From UBA9676 sp036522155 (GTDB taxonomy: Bacteria > Actinomycetota > Actinomycetes > Streptosporangiales > Streptosporangiaceae), in contig DATDGI010000288.1 of NCBI GenBank assembly GCA_036522155.1, positions 1 through 8,655 on the forward strand: a DNA stretch of 8,655 nucleotides, given 5' to 3'. The notes under the pieces are model-generated. The model was given only the letters and a program-made list of their open reading frames with translations, did no database searches and was not told the DNA's origin. The translations under genes were made by a program, and so were the position numbers. Below are positions 5,374 to 8,655 of this stretch, in pieces (position 1 is the first letter of the stretch; each line of letters begins with the position of its first letter).

Positions 5374-6005
5374 GGCGGGGCTTCCGCGACATTGCCAAGC
5401 CCGCCTCGCCCGGCCTCGGCTCCGGCGTGGGAGACCAAGGTCACGAAGTGCGACCGTAGGACTAAGCGCTTGCGGGGGAGATGGTGGGAACCGGATAGAT
5501 GCTCCGGGCGCAGGCCGAAGAACAGCCCCACCATGGCGATCAGGTCGAGGATCGCGATCAGCCCGGCGATGTACGGGCCGGGACCACCCAGCCAGGCCAG
5601 ATAGCCGCAGAAGGCAAGGACCACGACGAGGGCGGACAGCGCCCGCGGGCGGCCGCCCTGGGCCAGCCGCTCCGGTATCTGGTACGGGGCGCGCTGGACG
5701 TAGTTGCCGGTTTCCGCCCGTTCCTGAGCGATTCTCAGCCACAGGTCGTAAAGCTCGGGCGCCTGCTCGCGCAGGGCCACCGCTTCGGCCACCGACGGCA
5801 TGTCAGCCCGTGCATCCGGTTGCGGCTCGGCCCGCTCGTTAAGCCGGTCGTGGACGAGGCTGGCCAAATGGTCGATATCGATCTGCCCGGGCAGCCCGAC
5901 CGGATGGGCGGCCGGGGTGTGACCGGCAGGCCGGGACGGTCCGGCTGGCCCCGGGCCTGGGTTCAGGACGGGGCCTGAGTCGAGGGCGCGGTCGTGGTCG
6001 TTCAC
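5043..6005 (-). CDS. Two-helix membrane protein (possibly DUF2335-like) with run-on C-terminus
   Basis: The frame from GTG 6005 encodes 320 residues, but only about the first 170 look like protein. Residues 1-40 are Pro/Gly/Ala-rich and disordered. Residues 41-118 are helical and charged (IDHLASLVHDRLNERAEPQ, ELYDLWLRIAQERAETG). Two membrane helices follow at about 121-138 and 143-165 (LIAILDLIAMVGLFFGLRPEH). A charged helical region followed by a C-terminal membrane hairpin resembles DUF2335 predicted membrane proteins; this is a tentative recall. After about residue 168 the composition turns to Arg/Ser/Thr/Trp/Cys-rich and the frame crosses the shared terminator, then runs 331 bases antisense to the sensor-like gene before a stop at 5043. 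Another minus-strand frame has a TAG at 5464-5462, so a lost stop or small frameshift is possible; the real end is uncertain. The GTG start overlaps the TGA of the upstream gene as GTGA, showing translational coupling. Confidence 0.6.
   Translation of the reverse strand: MNDHDRALDSGPVLNPGPGPAGPSRPAGHTPAAHPVGLPGQIDIDHLASLVHDRLNERAEPQPDARADMPSVAEAVALREQAPELYDLWLRIAQERAETGNYVQRAPYQIPERLAQGGRPRALSALVVVLAFCGYLAWLGGPGPYIAGLIAILDLIAMVGLFFGLRPEHLSGSHHLPRKRLVLRSHFVTLVSHAGAEAGRGGLGNVAEAPPQSCWLIHTDTWTGSRAWCTTPARSACTVPRSRAPVRRAAKAAMVRSASYLARLNRRSTVRCTHRRSGLKRAAAASVEAATATDEENGSTRVASSTTPAYTPTSRPVTIA
5372..5407. terminator. Strong hairpin at the end of the sensor-like membrane gene
   Basis: GAGGCGGGGCTT (5372-5383) pairs with AAGCCCGCCTC (5397-5407), 11 pairs with one bulged G and a 13-base loop. 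It overlaps the TGA stop of the plus-strand gene. On the minus strand it lies inside the long open frame of the converging gene, which suggests that gene's true end is before it. It probably terminates both converging transcripts. Confidence 0.7.
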
Positions 6006-6238
6006 GCGCGGAAGGACACGCGGTCCTGGCCGCCGGCGCGGGTGATGACCTCGCGGTGTGCGTCCCGCAACTCCCGGGCGGCCTGCTGGAAGGGCCCGTC
6101 GGCGGGGTCCGGCGGCGGTGCCACCGGCAGGCCCGCGCGCAGTACCCGGTAGATGACGGCGCCCGTGACATCGAAGATCGCGGTGGTGCCCAGCGCCAGT
6201 GCGGCAAACCGGTACGACCTGTCCGTCTGCATAAGCAC
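6002..6238 (-). CDS. Small single-pass membrane protein, hypothetical
   Basis: A 78-residue protein with one membrane helix near the N-terminus (residues 11-32, AALALGTTAIFDVTGAVIYRVL), a proline-rich hinge (PVAPPPDPADGP) and a charged amphipathic C-terminal helix (FQQAARELRDAHREVITRA) that is probably cytoplasmic. I do not recognise a family. The GTG at 6238 has GGGA about 5 bases upstream; an in-frame ATG at 6232 would drop two residues and sits about 11 bases from the same site, so either may be used. Its TGA (6004-6002) overlaps the GTG of the next gene (6005-6003) as GTGA, so the two membrane proteins are translated together and may form a complex. The gene is divergent from the secreted protein at 6768 across an AT-rich region. 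Confidence in the gene is good because of the overlap and the clear helix; the function is unknown. Confidence 0.7.
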   Translation of the reverse strand: MLMQTDRSYRFAALALGTTAIFDVTGAVIYRVLRAGLPVAPPPDPADGPFQQAARELRDAHREVITRAGGQDRVSFRA

Positions 6239-6642
6239 ATATTTCCCGTATCGCGGTCACCGCAAAACTCTTGCCTGATTACCTATATTTCATGCGGGAG
6301 AGCGGCTTGACATAAGCCTTGGGCCAGGTAAATCCGTATTTCTGTGAGTTCTGATATGTAACCCCCGAGAATCGGGCCCCAAGTGCCGGGCCTGGCCAGG
6401 GTGGCGGGCAAAACGGCGGTGCCCTGCGCGCCCGGTTGTGCGCCCATCGGCCCGCGACCCGCTCTGACCAGGGAAGATGCTGCCCAGACGGGCCTGCACA
6501 GGCGGTCTGGCGGGCGCCGCAGGCCCGGCGGCAGCTTCCCTCCAGCCCCAGCCCGGCTCGGCCGGAAATGAGAGGTTATGCTGCGAATGTCCATCTCGTC
6601 AGAGGCGCTCCGGGGGCGCTGAGGGGCATAGATCATGAGATC

Positions 6643-6672
6643 TTGACCCATAGATGGGCAGATTGCTAGATT
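6643..6672 (+). promoter_or_regulatory. Putative sigma-70-type promoter of the secreted-protein gene
   Basis: TTGACC (6643-6648) matches the -35 consensus at five of six bases. TAGATT (6667-6672) matches the -10 at four of six, with an 18-base spacer. Transcription would start near 6679-6680, giving a leader of about 88 bases before the GTG at 6768. This is the best-looking promoter in the window but is unproven. Confidence 0.45.
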
Positions 6673-6695
6673 GCCCAACGGCAATCTCAGCCCAT
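6654..6695. repeat. Nested inverted and direct repeats over the putative promoter
   Basis: AGATTGCC (6668-6675) is perfectly inverted as GGCAATCT (6680-6687) around the loop CAAC. A direct copy AGATTGC lies just before it at 6660-6666. An outer pair ATGGGC (6654-6659) and GCCCAT (6690-6695) encloses the set, and TGGGCA (6655-6660) can alternatively pair with TGCCCA (6672-6677). The inner repeat covers the proposed -10 and transcription start, which fits a repressor operator. If transcription starts further upstream, the same bases could form competing RNA hairpins. Confidence 0.6.
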
Positions 6696-6753
6696 GAGGT
6701 GCTTCCCTGCCAGAAGCGGGGAAATTGCCGGCTGGGGCGGGGCCGGCCATACC

Positions 6754-6761
6754 GAGAGGAG
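6754..6761 (+). promoter_or_regulatory. Shine-Dalgarno that fixes the secreted protein's start
   Basis: GAGAGGAG lies 6 bases before the GTG at 6768. The frame is open 38 codons further upstream to an ATG at 6654, but only the GTG at 6768 combines a ribosome site with an N-terminal signal peptide. Confidence 0.8.
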
Positions 6762-6767
6762 CGGCGC

Positions 6768-8624
6768 GTGCGATTTCGCTTGGTAGGGACTAGGGGATGG
6801 GCCTGGAAGGTGGCCATCCCGGTGGCGTGCCTCGCCGCCGCCAGCCAGCTCGCCTTCGCGGGCACATCGGTGGCGTCGTCGTACACGGTGACCTCCGCGC
6901 ACCACTCGGTGGGCACGATCAAGCCGAGCACCAAGCTCAACACGCTGGACTGCAACCAGACCGGCCTCAAGCGGCTGTGCACCGACCCGCACGGGCCGCT
7001 CTACGACGGGCACCTCGCCCGGTTCCGCGACCCCAAGACCGGCGAGTATGTCGGCCACGACGAGCCGAGCGTCAAATTCATCTCGGCTGCCACGGGCTCC
7101 GGCAACACCATGAGCTACGCCATGCAGCTGCCGCGCGATCCCACCAAGACGCCCACTTCGACCGGCAGCGTGACCACGTACGCGGAGCTGAGCGTGGCGC
7201 CGTGGTTCGGCCTGCCCATCTGCGACCCGTTGTCCTATCCGCAGAATACGTGCACGCCGCTCAGCGACACGAACACGGGGACCGGCCTGTCGACCGACGC
7301 TGGCTCGGCGTTCATGGAGCTCCAGTTCTACCCGCCCGGTATCCAGCCGCTCCAGGACGGCGTCAGCTGCAGCAAGACCCAGTGGTGCTCGGCGCTCAAC
7401 ATCGACAGCCTGGAATGCCAGCTGGGCATCGTGAACTGCAACCCCGGGTGCGTCGAGCCGGTGAACTTCGCGCTCATGCAGACCAACGGCGTGCCGGCCG
7501 GCCCGCCCGCGCCGCAGGACCCCAGCGAGTCGACCTTCGCGGGCAACGCCAGCACCCTGAAGATGAACCCCGGGGACGTGCTCAAGGTGTCGATCACCGA
7601 CGTGGCGAATACGGCGATTTCCCCTAATCCCGATAACGGGGGCCTGAAAGCCACGGTGGCCGACGTGACCACCGGCCAGACCGGGTACATCGTGGCCAGC
7701 GCCGCCAACGGCTTCGCGGACACCAGCATCGCCGACTGCAACGGCCATCCCTTCAGCTTCCACGCTGAGTACAACACGGCCTCCCAGCAGAACCAGGTGC
7801 CGTGGGCCGCGCTCGAGGGAGGCGTGCTCATGGAGCAGGAGATCGGGCATGGCGAGGCTTGCTCGTCGGTCAGCCACAAGCTGGGCTTCTCCGCCAGCTA
7901 CACCGGCGGCAGCTCCTACTCGGACCCGAGCATCTACCAGGTCTGCAACGGCGGCCAGGAAGGCAGCGGCAAGACGGGTGAAGGCCCATGCAACCCCAGC
8001 ACCGCCGTCTGCCAGCACGCGACGACCCAGGGGACGAAGGGGCCGGCCAAGTGCTCGACGAACCTCTTCAACTCCGGGGCACTGTGCGAGTTCGCCGACG
8101 GCTTCTGCCTGCCCAAGGGGAACCGGACGGTTTCCGTCTCCGGGGTAGCGGCCAAGTTCAATTCGCCGGTGGCGTTCTGTCTGCAGAACGCGTTCCAGAA
8201 TGGTGACCTCGACTACGACGGCACCTCCTACCATGCGGACTGGCCGAGCGGGAGCAGTAACTTCCCGACCTCGATCAGATATGTCGGGCCGTTCACGGCC
8301 GGTGGCGGAACCTATCCGAGCATCCAGTTCGAGACGGACGCCGCCGGTTCGGAGAACCTGTGCAACCTGTCCACCGGCGCCAACTGCACCGCCCCGCCGA
8401 TCAGCGCCAAGTTCTACCCGTTCTGGACGCTGACCAGCAAGCAGCCCATCGCCGGCCAGACCGCCAACTGCACCTGGAACTTCGGCAACGTCATTTCCGG
8501 GATCACCACCAACAACTTCGGGAAGGACGTGCAGTACGGGACGCCTGATGTGGCCCGCTACGCCGGCACCCTCACCAGTGCCGTGCTGCCCAACCCGCAG
8601 TTCACGGGGAACTGCCATACCTGA
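6768..8624 (+). CDS. Large cysteine-rich secreted protein of unknown function
   Basis: A 618-residue exported protein. Residues 1-31 form a Sec signal peptide: basic MRFRLVGTRGWAWK, a hydrophobic core VAIPVACLAAASQLAF, and a likely cleavage after AFA at 31. The mature chain has 22 cysteines, an even number, so up to eleven disulphides are possible. They cluster at 201-228 (C201, C207, C217, C224, C228) and 393-447. Recognisable segments are a beta-rich N-terminal half with PSVKFISAATGSGNTMSY (100-117) and FMELQFYPPG (182-191), NIDSLECQLG, TLKMNPGDVLKVSI (263-276), NGFADTSIADCNG, and PWAALEGGVLMEQEIGHGEAC (345-365). A D-x-D-x-D-G loop follows at 480-485 (DLDYDG), like a calcium-binding loop. 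From memory, similar uncharacterised secreted proteins occur in other actinobacteria and in some fungi. No catalytic triad or known hydrolase motif is evident. A weak PVAC at 18-21 is not a convincing lipobox. Codon use is typical of the window. No terminator is visible in the 31 bases left after the stop. Confidence 0.85.
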   Translation: MRFRLVGTRGWAWKVAIPVACLAAASQLAFAGTSVASSYTVTSAHHSVGTIKPSTKLNTLDCNQTGLKRLCTDPHGPLYDGHLARFRDPKTGEYVGHDEPSVKFISAATGSGNTMSYAMQLPRDPTKTPTSTGSVTTYAELSVAPWFGLPICDPLSYPQNTCTPLSDTNTGTGLSTDAGSAFMELQFYPPGIQPLQDGVSCSKTQWCSALNIDSLECQLGIVNCNPGCVEPVNFALMQTNGVPAGPPAPQDPSESTFAGNASTLKMNPGDVLKVSITDVANTAISPNPDNGGLKATVADVTTGQTGYIVASAANGFADTSIADCNGHPFSFHAEYNTASQQNQVPWAALEGGVLMEQEIGHGEACSSVSHKLGFSASYTGGSSYSDPSIYQVCNGGQEGSGKTGEGPCNPSTAVCQHATTQGTKGPAKCSTNLFNSGALCEFADGFCLPKGNRTVSVSGVAAKFNSPVAFCLQNAFQNGDLDYDGTSYHADWPSGSSNFPTSIRYVGPFTAGGGTYPSIQFETDAAGSENLCNLSTGANCTAPPISAKFYPFWTLTSKQPIAGQTANCTWNFGNVISGITTNNFGKDVQYGTPDVARYAGTLTSAVLPNPQFTGNCHT

Positions 8625-8655
8625 GTTCTGGCACGGCAGCTAGCGTCCGCCCGGT

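Larger units (their letters stand above)
6239..6767. other. Long divergent intergenic region between membrane operon and secreted protein
   Basis: This 529-base gap has an AT-rich end (about 6239-6365) that probably holds the promoter of the minus-strand pair. A TTGACA on the plus strand at 6307-6312 has only a poor partner (TAAATC at 6329-6334), and TATAGG on the minus strand (6288-6283) is a possible -10. The middle (6370-6570) is GC-rich and I see no gene in it; the open frames there have arbitrary composition. The last part (6630-6767) is dense in short repeats and holds the likely promoter of the secreted-protein gene, described separately. Confidence 0.5.

Noticed and set aside
4012..5742. 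Long minus-strand open frame (576 codons) antisense to the sensor-like gene
   Set aside because: Its composition is Arg/Gln/His/Pro-rich without domains, as expected of antisense reading in high-GC DNA. It covers a well-supported plus-strand gene and the terminator.
6383..6571. Small plus- and minus-strand open frames in the 6370-6570 GC-rich stretch
   Set aside because: Arg/Gly/Pro/Ala-rich chance frames without ribosome sites or recognisable domains.
6570..6671. Possible 33-codon leader peptide before the secreted-protein promoter
   Set aside because: No ribosome site, and its end lies within the proposed promoter, so it would not be on the same message.
6819..6830. PVAC at residues 18-21 of the secreted protein as a lipobox
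   Set aside because: Proline and valine at -3 and -2 fit poorly, the hydrophobic core continues past the cysteine, and a better signal-peptidase I site follows at AFA.
6687..8618. Minus-strand open frame of 643 codons opposite the secreted protein
   Set aside because: A codon-bias shadow rich in Arg, Val, Gly and Ala. The plus-strand frame has a signal peptide, ribosome site and ordered cysteines.

Overview
The window is high-GC, GTG-start-rich DNA that reads as the chromosome of an actinobacterium. I infer a Streptosporangiales/Streptomycetales-type organism from the style of the PASTA-less Ser/Thr kinase, the SIMPL protein and the sensor-like membrane protein. No rRNA, tRNA, CRISPR array, complete mobile element or replication origin is visible. 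The content is almost entirely membrane, envelope and secreted-protein genes.

Layout. Positions 1-90 are an unusually AT-rich, CTAG-rich segment. It is followed by a tiny hydrophobic peptide gene (158-235), a strong hairpin (252-273) and a GlsB/YeaQ/YmgE-family stress membrane protein (357-638). A short gap (639-851) holds a hairpin and, on the minus strand, what looks like a vestige of a tyrosine recombinase. A small minus-strand protein with a proline-rich tail (852-1217) is divergent from a transmembrane Ser/Thr protein kinase with an extracytoplasmic domain (1585-3255). The kinase converges on a SIMPL (DUF541) protein (3303-3941, minus). That gene is divergent from a ten-pass membrane protein resembling the sensor half of an actinobacterial histidine kinase but lacking the kinase (about 4123-5373, plus). 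This in turn converges on a translationally coupled minus-strand pair: a single-pass 78-residue protein (6002-6238) and a two-helix membrane protein whose reading frame runs on past the shared terminator into the antisense of its neighbour (6005 down to 5043). Finally, after a 529-base divergent intergenic region, a 618-residue cysteine-rich secreted protein of unknown function occupies 6768-8624.

How it fits together. Most genes appear to be separate transcription units in alternating orientation; the only clear operon is the GTGA-overlapping pair at 6238-5043. Three genes (852-1217, 3303-3941, 4123-5373) share a leaderless start architecture: no good Shine-Dalgarno, a TANNNT hexamer and then a GTG start 6-7 bases later. 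The others have strong Shine-Dalgarno sequences. The kinase, the kinase-less sensor-like protein and the secreted protein suggest an envelope-sensing and envelope-maintenance neighbourhood, but nothing in the sequence proves they act in one pathway. The most interesting unexplained items are the secreted cysteine-rich protein with an inverted repeat over its putative promoter, the kinase-less sensor protein with a palindrome at its putative -35 position, and the 25-residue peptide gene. I see no strong evidence for a wholly new multi-gene system.
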